Shown: positions 42,323 to 63,679 of the stretch, one piece after another
Layout of the letters: each line of letters begins with the position of its first letter
Numbering within the stretch: position 1 is the stretch's first letter
Origin: an uncultured Planctomycetaceae bacterium
Lineage (GTDB): Bacteria; Planctomycetota; Planctomycetia; Pirellulales; UBA1268
Direction of reading: 5' to 3'
Assembly (NCBI GenBank): GCA_903885565.1
Contig: CAISJI010000055.1
Location: 65,563-129,562, forward strand
DNA: 64,000 bases
Position numbers and translations under genes: made by a program
Notes under the pieces: generated by a model
The model's database searches: none
What the model saw: only the letters and a program-made list of their open reading frames with translations
Told to the model about the DNA's origin: nothing

Positions 42323-44572
42323 ATGCATCAGGATGAACCCAATCCTCCTGGCGCCCGTCGTCGGCAGCACAAGCGGCAGCACCTGGCGCCAGCTGTGAAC
42401 GAAGTCGTCACCACCGATCCTGTGCCCATCCAAACCGTTGAGGTTTCCTGCGGGCCGAAGGGTGTCACCACAGACTCAGGCAGCCACGATGATTCCCATC
42501 CGCTGCACGAGGCGTTGGCGGGGCTGGAAGCCCGGTTGCTCAAAGAACGGTATCGAATCGGCAATGAAATCGGCCGAGGGGGCATGGGGGTCGTCTTTGC
42601 AGGCTGGGACACCCAGCTGGAACGTCCCGTGGCTATCAAGGTGCTGGCGGTCAGCCCGCGGCGGCCGGCGCAAACACAGCGGTTTCTGCGCGAGGCACGC
42701 ATCGCCAGCCGGCTCAACCATCCCGGCATCATGGCCGTGCATGAGTTCGGGATGTCTGGGGACGGCCTCGCATTCATTGTGATGCGGCTGCTGGATGGCC
42801 AGACGCTCAAAGCCCTCCTCGCCTCCTGCCAGAATCGGTCGGCCGATCTGCCCCGCTTCCTGACGATCTTCCTGCAGGCGTGTCAGGCGGTGAACTTTGC
42901 CCACGATCAGGGAGTGATCCATCGCGATCTCAAGCCCGACAACATCATGGTGGGGAATTACGGCGCGGTCACCGTGATCGATTGGGGCCTGGCAAAAATA
43001 CTCTCCGATCTGGACCGGCAGGCCGACACTACGGCGCACGACGAGACGCCCGACAGAGACCCGTTCGCAGAGCAGATTCCACTGACCACCGAACTGCACA
43101 CCGTCTGTGGAGCCATCTTCGGCACTTCCTGCTACCTCCCACCCGAGCAGGCGCGAGGTGACAAAGGACTCATCGACAGACGATCTGATGTGTTCGCCTT
43201 AGGCGCCATCCTCTGCGAGATCCTCACCGGGTTTCCCCCTTTCACATCTGGCTCCGCAGCCTCCAACTGGACCCAATCGGCGCAGGGGTGTTTGGATTCG
43301 GCACTGGAGCGGCTGGATGCCAGCGGGGGGCCTCCGCCGATCATCACTCTTGCCAAACGGTGCCTGGCGGCGGCCCCGCAGGACCGTCCCTGCTCGGCCC
43401 AGGCGCTGGTGGAGGACGTGACCGGCTATCTGGAGGCCGGACAGCGGCGGGCCGAGCAGCAACTTGTGCAGTTCTTCGATCTCTCAGTCGATCTCTTCTG
43501 CATCGCCGGCCTGAATGGCTATTTCAGCCGGGTGAACGAGAATTTCCCGCGCCTGCTCGGGTACCCCACCGCCGAACTTCTGAGCCGGCAATTTTTTGAT
43601 TTCGTGCATCCCGAGGATCTCCAGACGACTGTCGCGGAAGTCGAGCGGCTTGGTCGCGGGGAGCCGACGATCCAGTTTCTCAACCGCTACCGGCATGCCG
43701 ACGGACACTACCTCTGGCTGGAATGGACTGCCCGCGCAATCCCGCAGGAGGGCCTGATCTATGCGGTGGCCCGCGATGTCACCGAGCGGGTTTCTGCCAC
43801 CGCGGCGCGGGTGCAACTGGAACACGAACGCTTTCGCCTCGCTGAGATCGTCGACTCCACCGATGACGCCATCGTCAGCAAGGATCTCAACGGTGTGGTG
43901 CAGAGCTGGAACACGGGCGCCGAAAAACTCTTCGGCTACACCGCGGAGGAAATGATCGGCCGGTCGGTCACCCACCTCATCCCCCCGGAAAAACTGGCTG
44001 AGGAGGATACGATTCTCCGCCTGATACGCGCCGGCAAGAGCGTGGATCATTTCGAGACCGTCCGCATCGCCAAAGATGGACGCCGCATCGACATCTCTGC
44101 CTCTGTATCACCGATCCACGACACGCAGGGGCGGGTTATCGCAGCAGCCAAGATTGCCCGCGACATCGGCGATCGCAAGAAGCTTGAGGCCGACCTGGAG
44201 AGAATTCGGCGGGAGCTCACAGACTTTATTGAGAATGCCGTCGTCCCACTGCACTGGGTCGATGGCAGCGGCATTATCCTGTGGGCCAATCAGGCCGAAC
44301 TCGACTTCCTCGGCTATTCACGGGATGAATACATCGGCGTGCCGATAACGCGATTCCACGCTGATCCACCGGTGATTGCCGACATCCTCTGCCGGCTGGG
44401 AAGTGGGGAGTGCCTCACCGGATACGAGGCCCGACTCCGCGCCAAGGACGGCTCCATCAAGCACGTCGCGATCCACTCCAGCGTGTACACCGACGAGGGG
44501 CGGTTCGTGCACACCCGCTGCTTCACGATCGACATCACCGCTCAGAAGCAGTTGCTGGCTGCCAGGGGATGA
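42323..44572 (+). CDS. Ser/Thr protein kinase fused to three PAS domains
   Basis: 749 residues from ATG at 42323. Kinase domain (about 73-370): IGRGGMGVVFAGWD glycine loop, VAIKVLA lysine, VIHRDLKPDNIMV catalytic loop, VIDWGLAK in place of DFG (DWG is common in planctomycete kinases), and PPEQARGD near the APE position. Three PAS domains follow: about 380-490 (FFDLSVDLFCIAGLNGYFSR), 505-620 (LAEIVDSTDDAIVSKDLNGV) and 625-745 (FIENAVVPLHWVDGSGIILW). There is no histidine-kinase, GGDEF or other output domain after the PAS array, and no membrane segment. PAS modules may therefore control the N-terminal kinase from the C-terminal side. The stop is followed within about ten bases by a decayed copy of the intergenic repeat. 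Confidence 0.9.
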   Translation: MHQDEPNPPGARRRQHKRQHLAPAVNEVVTTDPVPIQTVEVSCGPKGVTTDSGSHDDSHPLHEALAGLEARLLKERYRIGNEIGRGGMGVVFAGWDTQLERPVAIKVLAVSPRRPAQTQRFLREARIASRLNHPGIMAVHEFGMSGDGLAFIVMRLLDGQTLKALLASCQNRSADLPRFLTIFLQACQAVNFAHDQGVIHRDLKPDNIMVGNYGAVTVIDWGLAKILSDLDRQADTTAHDETPDRDPFAEQIPLTTELHTVCGAIFGTSCYLPPEQARGDKGLIDRRSDVFALGAILCEILTGFPPFTSGSAASNWTQSAQGCLDSALERLDASGGPPPIITLAKRCLAAAPQDRPCSAQALVEDVTGYLEAGQRRAEQQLVQFFDLSVDLFCIAGLNGYFSRVNENFPRLLGYPTAELLSRQFFDFVHPEDLQTTVAEVERLGRGEPTIQFLNRYRHADGHYLWLEWTARAIPQEGLIYAVARDVTERVSATAARVQLEHERFRLAEIVDSTDDAIVSKDLNGVVQSWNTGAEKLFGYTAEEMIGRSVTHLIPPEKLAEEDTILRLIRAGKSVDHFETVRIAKDGRRIDISASVSPIHDTQGRVIAAAKIARDIGDRKKLEADLERIRRELTDFIENAVVPLHWVDGSGIILWANQAELDFLGYSRDEYIGVPITRFHADPPVIADILCRLGSGECLTGYEARLRAKDGSIKHVAIHSSVYTDEGRFVHTRCFTIDITAQKQLLAARG

Positions 44573-44580
44573 GGGAATCC

Positions 44581-44645
44581 CCAGCTGGCCGTGGAAAAAG
44601 CCATCCCTGGCCCTTTTGACTGAAGACAGCCCACTCGGTCGCCCG
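44581..44645 (+). repeat. Dispersed intergenic repeat, decayed partial copy 3
   Basis: CTGGCCGTGGAAAAAGCCAT, then CCCTGGCCC and TTTT, match the left half of copies 1 and 2, interrupted by GACTGAAGACAGC and followed by CACTCGGTCGCCCG. The right part of the element is missing. It lies in the 289-base gap after the kinase-PAS gene; no gene is seen in the rest of that gap. Confidence 0.6.
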
Positions 44646-44861
44646 TAGCCCCCCCGAGGAGCGACCAGAAGGCGGGCTCTCTCTGCCCATTTTGGCCGCA
44701 AAACGCGTGTATTGGCCACGGGACCGCCCGGCCACACCCCCTGTGATATAATTGCAAGGTTCGCCGGGCGGGCGGTTGCTGAGGCGGCCCCGGCCCACAG
44801 GGGGCACCCGCTGGGTGGATACTGGCCCCACAGAAACAGGGCAAGGAACGGAGTGTTGTTC

Positions 44862-48076
<3,215 letters not shown>

Positions 48077-48080
<4 letters not shown>

Positions 48081-49582
48081 ATCCCTTTTCTTCCAATCTC
48101 CTGCTGCCGCAGAATGAGCTGGCGCTCAACCTCACCCGCCGCCGATTCTTCGAACGCGGCAGCCACCTGCTCGGCGGCGCGGCTCTGGCCACGCTCCTGC
48201 CGCAGGCCTTTGCGCCGACAGGAGCCCGAGGCGACGCGGGAGCAGGTGCCGTCGAGAGAGTGCCTGGTGCCATCGGCCCCCATTTTGCCCCGCGGGCCAA
48301 GCATGTTATCTACCTGCACATGGTGGGTGGGCCACCGCAGATCGATCTCTACGACCACAAGCCGCAGATGAACGACTGGTACGACAAGGATCTGCCGGAA
48401 AGCATCCGCAACGGGCAGCGGCTCACCACGATGACGTCGGGACAGAAGCGGTTTCCGATCGCGCCGAGCCGGTTCAAGTTTTCCCAGCATGGGAAATCGG
48501 GCATGTGGGTGACCGAACTGCTGCCCCACACGGCGAAGATGGTCGACGACATGTGCTTCATCCGCAGCATGCACACCGAGGCGATCAACCACGAGCCGGC
48601 GATCACCTACATGCAGACCGGCAACCAGATTCCGGGCCGCCCCTGCCTGGGTGCCTGGGCCAGTTATGGCCTCGGCTCGCTCAATCAGGATCTGCCGACC
48701 TTTGTGGTGCTGGTGGCCCGCCCCAGCAATACCGAGCAGGTGCAGGCGATCGGTGCCCGGCTCTGGTCGAGCGGCTACTTGCCGGGGGAGCATGCTGCAG
48801 TGAGCTTCCGTTCCGCCGGCGATCCGATCCTCTACATCAACAATCCGCCCGGAGTTTCAGGCGAGGTGCGGCGCAAGACGCTCGACGGCCTGCAGGCGAT
48901 GAACCAGCGGACGCTCGAGCAGATAGGGGATCCCGAAACGCGCACCCGCATTGCGCAGTATGAGATGGCCTACCGCATGCAGGCCAGCGTGCCCGATCTC
49001 ACCAACCTCGCCAACGAGCCGGAGAGCACGTTTGGCTGGTATGGTCAGGAGGCGAAGACCCCTGGCACGTTTGCCAACAACGTGCTGATGGCCCGCCGGA
49101 TGGTGGAGCGTGGGGTGCGCTTCGTGCAGATCTATCTCAACAACTGGGACACCCACGGCAACGTCGCTGGCCGGCTGCCGAGCCAGTGCAAGGACATCGA
49201 CCAGGCCTGCTGGGGTCTGGTGCAGGATCTCAAGGCCCGCGGCCTCTTCGATGAAACGCTGATCATCTGGGGGGGCGAGTTTGGCCGCACCATCTATTCT
49301 CAGGGAGGCCTCTCCAAGGACAACTACGGCCGCGACCACCATCCCCGCTGCTTCACAATGTGGATGGCCGGCGGCGGTGCTCGGCCCGGCACGGTGCATG
49401 GGGAGACTGACGATTTCTCCTACAACATCATCAAGGATCCGGTGCACATCCACGACTTCCACGCGACGGTGCTGCAGTTGCTCGGATTCGATCACGAGCG
49501 GTTCGTCTACCGGCATCTGGGGCTCGACCAGCGTCTCACCGGCGTGGAACATGCCCGCGTGGTGAAAGAACTGATCGCCTAG
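48077..49582 (+). CDS. DUF1501 domain-containing protein (pair 2 partner)
   Basis: 501 residues; the start overlaps the PSCyt1 stop as ATGA. Twin-arginine signal TRRRFFERGSHLLGGAALAT. Catalytic-fold blocks: VIYLHMVGGPPQIDLYDHKP, FIRSMHTEAINHEPA, GRPCLGAWASYGLGS, IIWGGEFGRTIYSQGG, GRDHHPRCFTMWMAGGG and DFHATVLQLLGFDHERF. These correspond to the metal-binding segments of sulfatase-like enzymes, although DUF1501 activity is unproven. The translational overlap implies equimolar production with the cytochrome partner. Confidence 0.92.
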
Positions 49583-49814
49583 CAGCCTGGGGATACACAT
49601 GCGGCGTCTGTGGGCCGACGACTTGCTCGAGTGGGTGGTGCAGGCGGAGGGGTCGGCGAACGCTCGAGGAGCGCTAGCGACGAGACTTTTGCCGCCCCGC
49701 AGCCGGCGCTCCACGGAAGTCGCATGCGCTTTGGCCGGATCAGGAGACCGTGGCCCATCGCTACGGGCCTCACTTCCTCGGTCCTATCCGGCTATACTAA
49801 GCCACTTGTACATC

Positions 49815-49832
49815 CCCCGCCGCGAGGCGGGG
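49815..49832 (+). other. Perfect 7-bp hairpin with GCGA tetraloop in a leader
   Basis: CCCCGCC-GCGA-GGCGGGG lies between a TATACT box (49793-49798) and the GAGGA ribosome site (49852-49856) of the next gene. GCGA is a GNRA loop, so the hairpin should be stable in the mRNA leader. The rest of the 280-base gap (49583-49862) has no credible gene. Confidence 0.6.
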
Positions 49833-49862
49833 CAGATCGAAAACGGCCTGTGAGGAATTACC

Positions 49863-52800
49863 ATGCGCGGTGGAGCGAAGGTGGGTGGATGGAAGCAACT
49901 GGGGATCGTCATGCTCGCCGGCATCGGCCTGACGGGGAGCACCTGGCTGGCCAACTGGGCCGCCACAGCCGCTGATTCCCCCCCACCGGCCGCGTCAGAC
50001 GATGCCGCCGCTCAGGCTGCTGCGGAAAAAGCCGCTGCTGAAAAAGCTGCTGCTGAAAAGGCGGCCAAGGAGGCAGCCGCCAAGGCGGAGCGGGACGCGG
50101 CCTTTCGCACCGCCCGCGAACTGCTCAAGCCAGCGCCCCGGCCCGCCCGAGCGACACTTGCCGCCAGCAGCCTGCCGCTGCAACTGCTCGATGGCGAGCG
50201 GGTGGCATTGCTGGGCAATTCGACCGCTGAACGGATGAACCTCTTCGGGCAGTTTGAAACGCTCCTTCACCAGCGGTTTCCTGGCAAGAATCTGGTCGTG
50301 CGCAACTTCGCCCGGCCGGCTGACGAGGTTGCCAACCGGCAGCGCGCAGGCGACTACACCGCCCTCGACGATCCACTCGCTGCCTTTGGCGCCGACACCT
50401 TCCTGCTCTTCTTCGGGTTCAACGAATCGTTCGCCGGCCCGGAGGGCGTGGCGGAATTCCGCGCCAACTACGAGAAGCTGCTCGATGAACTGGCCAAGAA
50501 ATATCCTCGCGACGACACCGGCGCCGCTCCGCGGTTTGTGATCGTTTCGCCGATCGCCGTGGAGGCCTCCGGCGATCCGCTCCTCCCCGATGCCGCTGCG
50601 CAGAATGCCACGCTGGCTCTCTACCGCGACGCCGCCCGCGACGTGGCCAAGGCCCGGGGCATCGCCTTTGTCGATCTCTTCCCGGAAACCGAGAAGGCCT
50701 TCGCGGCAACGCCCGGCCTGCAGTTCACAATCAACGGCTGCCATATAAATGCCGCCGGCGATGCGCTCGTGGGCAACCTGCTCGATCGGCTGCTCTTTGC
50801 CGGGCCCGGCGTGGCGCCGGTAACGCCCCTGCCGAAGGATCGCTTTGAAAAGCTGCGGGCCGCCGTAAACGACAAGTCGTGGATCCATCTCCAGGACTAC
50901 CGCATGATCAACGGCTGGTATGTGTATGGCGGTCGCCGCACGTTCGACACCGAAACCTTTCCCCGCGAATATGCCAAGCTGCGGCGGATGGCGGAGGTTC
51001 GCGATGCCTATGCGTGGGATCTCGCTGCCGGTCGAACGGTCGCCCCCAAGCCCGACGATTCCGCCACCGGCGATCTGTTCAAGCCGGACTCGCGGTTTGG
51101 CAATCCCGGGCAGGCCTATAGCGAAAACCAGTCCGGCGGCCCCGTGATTGCGCCTCCCGCCGATCTGATCAAGTCGTGCACGCTCCCCCCAGGCTTCGAG
51201 ATGAAGCTGTTTGCTGATGAATCCAAGTTTCCCGAACTGGCCAAGCCGGTGCAGATGTCGTTCGATGGCCGGGGCCGCCTGTGGGTCAGCACGATGCCGA
51301 GCTATCCGCAGTGGCAGCCGGGCGATCCTCACCCGCAGGACAAGCTCGTGATTCTGGAAGACACCAACAGCGACGGCACCGCCGACAAGAGCACCGTCTT
51401 TTACGACCGGCTGCATTGCCCCACCGGCTTTGCCTTCTACAACGGCGGCGTGCTCGTGGTCGACCAGCCCCGGATGCTCTGGCTCAAGGATGGCGATGGC
51501 GACAACCGCGTCACTCCCGGCAATCCCGCCGACAGCATCGTGCATGTGCTCGATGGCTGGGCGACGGAAGATACCCACCACACCGTCGGCGCCTTCGAAG
51601 CGAGCCCCGCCGGTCTGATCCATATGCTCGAAGGGGTGGCGATGAGCACTACGGTGGAAACTCCGTGGGGCCCGTTCCGCAACTACGGCTCCTCCGGGAC
51701 CTACGTCCTCGATCCCCGCACCTGGCGCATCAGCCACTTCGTCACCCCCGGCTACGGCAATCCCTGGTGTTATGTGTTTGACCAATGGGGACAGGGATTC
51801 TGCGGCGACGGCACCGGTGCCAACCAACACTGGGACACGCCGCTGTCGGGCAAGCAATACCGGGGCCGCAAAGGGATGAACGCGGTGTTTGACACCGAGG
51901 GAATGCGGCCGGTGGTGGGAAGCGAATTCCTCCATACCAGGCAATTTCCCGATGATGTTCAGGGACAATTTCTCTATGCCTGCGTGATCAACACCAACGG
52001 CCTGCCGCGCTGGACGTTCTCCGACGATGGCGGTGGCTTCAAGGGGGTGCGGGTGCGGCACGATCCAGCAGACCCCAAGACGGCGTTCGATCTGATCAAG
52101 AGCACCGACAAGCATTTTCGCCCTGTCGATCCGCAGATCGGTCCCGACGGGGCTCTCTGGTTTGGCGATTGGGCCAATCCGCTCATCGGCCATATGCAGT
52201 ACAGCCAGCGCGATCCCAACCGCGACCATGTCCATGGCCGCATCTACCGGCTCTTCTATAAGGAAAAGCCGCTGCTCAAGCCCGACACGCAGGTCGGGAA
52301 GCCGATCGCTGTCGTCCTCGACCAGTTGAAGTCGCCAGAGTGGCGCACCCGCTGCCGGGCCCGCGACCACCTGCAGGCCCTGCCCAAGGCCGAGGTGCTC
52401 GCCGCCGCCGCCACCTGGCTCAAATCCAACGCCGGCGACGCTACCGCCGATCGGCTCGCCAGCGAGGTGCTCTGGCTGCAGCAGAGTTTTCATGCCGTCG
52501 ACAGAGAGTTGCTGGAAAAACTGCTGAAGGCCAGCACGCCCGAGGCCCGTGCTGCGGCGACGCATGTGCTGTCTGACGAACGCGCCCGCCTGGAGGGAGC
52601 CGAGACGCTGCTGATCGCACAGTCGCTCGACTCCCATCCGCGGGTGCGTACAGAAGCCCTGCGGGGCCTGAGCTTCTTTCCCACGCAGGCGGCGATGGCG
52701 GCGGTTGTCGCCGCAGCCAATGCCGATTCCTCAGACCGCTTCATCGCCTACACGGCCGATGCGGCGCTGGGCGCCAATGTCGATGTGTGGCGCGGGCAAC

Positions 52801-53384
52801 ACCTCAAGGGTGAACTGGCTGCCAAGGATTCCCCCGCTGCCAAAACCCTCGACAGCGTCATCGCGCTCGATAAGAAGGCCGCAGAACTGGTCCCCTACCT
52901 GCAGATCCTGCTGAGCAAGGATCCCAGTCCCGAGGAGCAGCGATCGAAGGCGATCCAGGCGATCGCCGACGTGCAGGGGGGCAATGCCGGCAACGGCCAG
53001 GCTGTCTTCCGCCGGCTCTGCATCAGCTGCCACAAGGTAGGGGATGCGGGCGCCGATTTCGGTCCCGACATGACGAAGGTGGGGGAGCGGCTGACCGGTC
53101 CGAAGCTGGTGCAGTCGATCATCGATCCCAATGCTGATATCGCCGAGAAATATCTTTCAACCTCGGTGCTCACCCACGATGGGAACAGCATCACCGGCCT
53201 CGTCGTACGCGAAACACCCGTTGAGCTTGTGATCTTCGACGGCAAGGAGCAGAAGTCGATTCCAGTCAATCAGATCGACGAACGGACTGTGCTGCGTCAA
53301 AGCAGCATGCCCGAAGGGCTCGCCGGCACGCTCTCGCCGACCGAGTTTCTCGATGTTGTTGAATATATGCGGCAGCTGAAGTAA
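49863..53384 (+). CDS. SGNH-propeller-HEAT-cytochrome c PVC protein (paralogue A)
   Basis: 1173 residues; GAGGA lies six bases before the ATG. The N-terminus has a hydrophobic signal/anchor (about 10-30) and an Ala/Glu/Lys coil with three identical AAAEK repeats (about 50-70). An SGNH/GDSL-hydrolase-like domain follows (about 105-320): VALLGNSTAERMNLFGQF keeps a Ser in the nucleophile block, LLFFGFNESF and NGCHINAAGD are the later blocks. The propeller (about 430-800) has PVQMSFDGRGRLWVSTMPSY and DTNSDGTADKSTVF. HEAT-like repeats lie at about 820-1020. A C-terminal haem domain has CISCHKVGDAGADFGPD near 1051 and ends FLDVVEYMRQLK. Domain order equals the next gene, suggesting tandem duplication. 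Confidence 0.9.
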   Translation: MRGGAKVGGWKQLGIVMLAGIGLTGSTWLANWAATAADSPPPAASDDAAAQAAAEKAAAEKAAAEKAAKEAAAKAERDAAFRTARELLKPAPRPARATLAASSLPLQLLDGERVALLGNSTAERMNLFGQFETLLHQRFPGKNLVVRNFARPADEVANRQRAGDYTALDDPLAAFGADTFLLFFGFNESFAGPEGVAEFRANYEKLLDELAKKYPRDDTGAAPRFVIVSPIAVEASGDPLLPDAAAQNATLALYRDAARDVAKARGIAFVDLFPETEKAFAATPGLQFTINGCHINAAGDALVGNLLDRLLFAGPGVAPVTPLPKDRFEKLRAAVNDKSWIHLQDYRMINGWYVYGGRRTFDTETFPREYAKLRRMAEVRDAYAWDLAAGRTVAPKPDDSATGDLFKPDSRFGNPGQAYSENQSGGPVIAPPADLIKSCTLPPGFEMKLFADESKFPELAKPVQMSFDGRGRLWVSTMPSYPQWQPGDPHPQDKLVILEDTNSDGTADKSTVFYDRLHCPTGFAFYNGGVLVVDQPRMLWLKDGDGDNRVTPGNPADSIVHVLDGWATEDTHHTVGAFEASPAGLIHMLEGVAMSTTVETPWGPFRNYGSSGTYVLDPRTWRISHFVTPGYGNPWCYVFDQWGQGFCGDGTGANQHWDTPLSGKQYRGRKGMNAVFDTEGMRPVVGSEFLHTRQFPDDVQGQFLYACVINTNGLPRWTFSDDGGGFKGVRVRHDPADPKTAFDLIKSTDKHFRPVDPQIGPDGALWFGDWANPLIGHMQYSQRDPNRDHVHGRIYRLFYKEKPLLKPDTQVGKPIAVVLDQLKSPEWRTRCRARDHLQALPKAEVLAAAATWLKSNAGDATADRLASEVLWLQQSFHAVDRELLEKLLKASTPEARAAATHVLSDERARLEGAETLLIAQSLDSHPRVRTEALRGLSFFPTQAAMAAVVAAANADSSDRFIAYTADAALGANVDVWRGQHLKGELAAKDSPAAKTLDSVIALDKKAAELVPYLQILLSKDPSPEEQRSKAIQAIADVQGGNAGNGQAVFRRLCISCHKVGDAGADFGPDMTKVGERLTGPKLVQSIIDPNADIAEKYLSTSVLTHDGNSITGLVVRETPVELVIFDGKEQKSIPVNQIDERTVLRQSSMPEGLAGTLSPTEFLDVVEYMRQLK
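50016..50060 (+). repeat. 15-bp tandem repeat encoding AAAEK
   Basis: Three consecutive near-identical 15-base units (GCTGCTGCGGAAAAA, GCCGCTGCTGAAAAA, GCTGCTGCTGAAAAG) in frame encode AAAEK three times, continuing as AAKEA. They form a charged helical spacer between the anchor and the SGNH-like domain. Confidence 0.8.
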
Positions 53385-53484
53385 CGCTGCTGTCGCCGCG
53401 TCTTGCCATGGGGCGAATCAGGCAGCAGGGGATCGATCCCTGCTCTTCGGTGTCTTCCCTCCTTAAAAGTTCTGGAGTGTTTTG

Positions 53485-58566
<5,082 letters not shown>

Positions 58567-58579
58567 AAGTGCCCCCGTC

Positions 58580-59308
58580 ATGGAGAACAGCTCAGAACCA
58601 TCCCCCGGCTCCCGCGTCCGTCCCCTCGATGCGATCGAGCGGCGGGTGCTCGGGGTGTTGATTGAGAAGGCCAAAACCACTCCCGATCAGTATCCGCTGT
58701 CGCTGACGGCGCTCGTGACAGGGTCAAACCAAAAGAGCAACCGCGACCCGCTGATGACGGTGGATGAAGACTCGGTCGGGCGGGCGCTGGAGAGCCTGCG
58801 GGAGTGCGGGGTGGTGTCGGAGATCTTTGGCAGCGGCCGGGTGCCCCGCTACCGGCACCATGCCTATGAATGGTTTGCTGCCGGGAAGGAGGAGGTGTCG
58901 ATCCTCGCCGAACTCCTGCTGCGGGGGGAACAGAGCGAGGGAGATCTCCGCGGTCGGGCCAGTCGGATGGATCCCATCGCCGATCTCACGACGCTTCGCA
59001 CCCATCTCGACGCCCTTGCCGCCCGCGGACTGGTGGTCTGGCTTTCCCCGCCGGGCCGGGGAAGGATCCTCACCCATGGCATGTTGCCTCCAGAAAAGCT
59101 GGAAAAGGTGAAGGCCAAGGTGGGAGTGGCGCTGGAGGCCGCAGCGGTCGGCCAGGGAACGGGCGAAGAAAAATCATCAACAAGCGTCCCACACTCCCGC
59201 GCCCCACTGGCCCCGGATGCGCTGGCCGATCTGGTGCAACGGGTGGAACTGCTGGAATTGGAACTGGCCGAACTCAAGCAGCAGGTGCGATCCTCTGCCG
59301 AAGCCTGA
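58580..59308 (+). CDS. yceH: YceH (DUF480) family protein
   Basis: 242 residues from ATG at 58580. The core has LDAIERRVLGVLIEKAKTTP, YPLSLTALVTGSNQKSNRDP and VPRYRHHAYEWF, the conserved blocks of the DUF480 (YceH) family, two winged-helix domains. Members are cytoplasmic and of unknown function, perhaps nucleic-acid binding. The C-terminus ends in a predicted coiled coil (LVQRVELLELELAELKQQVR), which is the family's usual SlyX-like tail. It starts 14 bases after the giant cytochrome and 25 bases before the third PSCyt1 gene, probably as read-through in the same transcript rather than as a functional partner. Confidence 0.9.
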   Translation: MENSSEPSPGSRVRPLDAIERRVLGVLIEKAKTTPDQYPLSLTALVTGSNQKSNRDPLMTVDEDSVGRALESLRECGVVSEIFGSGRVPRYRHHAYEWFAAGKEEVSILAELLLRGEQSEGDLRGRASRMDPIADLTTLRTHLDALAARGLVVWLSPPGRGRILTHGMLPPEKLEKVKAKVGVALEAAAVGQGTGEEKSSTSVPHSRAPLAPDALADLVQRVELLELELAELKQQVRSSAEA

Positions 59309-59333
59309 ACGGTCGGCCATCCCCGAGGCCTGT

Positions 59334-62132
<2,799 letters not shown>

Positions 62133-62152
62133 CTGGAGTCAGCACGAACACC

Positions 62153-63646
62153 ATGGCCCCCCACCTCTCATTCGCCGGTCGCCAACTGCTCGACCGCCGC
62201 GATTTCCTCGCCGGTAGTGCCACCGGGCTCGGCGGCGTGGCCTTGGCGGCGCTGCTCGGCGGAAACAACCTGCTCGGTGCCTCCCCGCCCCCCGCCGGCC
62301 CACTCCGACCGCTGATCGATCCGGCCCGCCCCTGCCACGCCCGCCCCCCGCACTTTCCCCCACGGGCATCGCGGGTGCTGGTCATCTTCTGCTCCGGTGC
62401 GCTTTCCCACATCGACACCTTCGACTACAAGCCGGAGCTGATCCGCCGGCACGATACGCCGATGCCTGACATCGGGGAGAAGCTGATCACGTTTCAGGGG
62501 GAGAACGGCAATCTCATCCGCCCGCAGTGGGAATTTCGTCCCCGCGGAGAGAGCGGCACGATGACGAGCGATCTGCTGCCGCACTTGGGAGCGCTCGCTG
62601 ATGAGATGTGCTTCATCCACTCGATGACGGCCAAGAGCAACACGCACGGCCCGGGGGAAAATCAGATGGCTACGGGCTTCACGCTCGACGGCTTCCCCAG
62701 CATGGGAGCGTGGGTGAGCTATGCCCTCGGCAGCGAGTGCGACGATCTCCCTGCATTCGTGGCGATCCCCGATCCGCGCGGGGTGCCGCAGGTGGGGCCG
62801 CGGCAGTGGGCGGCGGCCTTTCTCCCCGCCGTGTTCCAGGGCACGCCCCTGTCCGCCGACAAGCCGATCCCCAACCTCGCCCGGCCCGCCACGCTCTCGC
62901 CTGAGAACGACCGGGCCACGCGTGCCTTCCTGGCCCGCCTCAACGACGACCACCTCCAGCGGCATCCTGGCGACACCGAACTGGCGGCTCGCATCGCCAG
63001 CTACGAACTGGCAGCCAGAATGCAGCTCGCCGCCCCAGCCGTGGCCGATCTGTCAGCGGAATCGCCTGCTACGCTTGCGCTCTATGGCGCCGACGATGCC
63101 ACCAATCCCACCAAGGCGCGGTTTGCCCGCAACTGCATTCTCGCCCGCCGGCTTTTGGAGCAGGGAGTGCGGTTTGTGCAGCTGTTCAACGGCTCCTATG
63201 CGATGGGGGAGGGGGTGGGCAACTGGGACGGCCACCGGTCGCTGGTGCAGCAATACTCCATCCATGCCCCCATCCTCGATCAGCCCGTGGCCGGACTCCT
63301 CCGGGATCTCAAGCAGCGCGGACTGCTCGACGACACGCTCGTCGCCTTCGTCACGGAATTCGGCCGGATGCCAACATTCCAGAAGGGAGCCAGCGGCCGC
63401 GATCACAATCCAGCCGGGTTCACTATTTTTTTGGCCGGTGCGGGGGTGAGGCGGGCACACCATCACGGCGCGACCGATTCCTTCGGCCACCGGGCGGTGG
63501 AGAATGTCTGCAGCGTGTACGATCTGCATGCCACGATCCTGCACCTGTTGGGGCTCGATCACACCCGGCTCTCCTTCTATCACAACGGTATCGAGCGTCG
63601 GCTGACCGATGTCCACGGGCAGGTGATTCATCAGGTGCTGGGGTAG
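62153..63646 (+). CDS. DUF1501 domain-containing protein (pair 3 partner)
   Basis: 497 residues. Tat signal [20 protein letters not shown]. Core blocks: [96 protein letters not shown] and [18 protein letters not shown], ending [13 protein letters not shown]. It differs from pairs 1 and 2 in having longer loops before the EFGR block. Activity is unproven, but the sulfatase-like fold suggests a metal-dependent hydrolase acting on material delivered by its cytochrome partner. That link is inference. Confidence 0.92.
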   Translation: MAPHLSFAGRQLLDRRDFLAGSATGLGGVALAALLGGNNLLGASPPPAGPLRPLIDPARPCHARPPHFPPRASRVLVIFCSGALSHIDTFDYKPELIRRHDTPMPDIGEKLITFQGENGNLIRPQWEFRPRGESGTMTSDLLPHLGALADEMCFIHSMTAKSNTHGPGENQMATGFTLDGFPSMGAWVSYALGSECDDLPAFVAIPDPRGVPQVGPRQWAAAFLPAVFQGTPLSADKPIPNLARPATLSPENDRATRAFLARLNDDHLQRHPGDTELAARIASYELAARMQLAAPAVADLSAESPATLALYGADDATNPTKARFARNCILARRLLEQGVRFVQLFNGSYAMGEGVGNWDGHRSLVQQYSIHAPILDQPVAGLLRDLKQRGLLDDTLVAFVTEFGRMPTFQKGASGRDHNPAGFTIFLAGAGVRRAHHHGATDSFGHRAVENVCSVYDLHATILHLLGLDHTRLSFYHNGIERRLTDVHGQVIHQVLG

Positions 63647-63679
63647 GTGGCGAACCGAATCCTGCGGAGCATGTTTTCA

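Noticed and set aside
49660-49700. GCTCGAGGAGCGCTAGCG-type inverted sequence as a dispersed repeat
   Set aside because: It looks like a repeat seen in related genomes, but there is no second copy in this window to support it.
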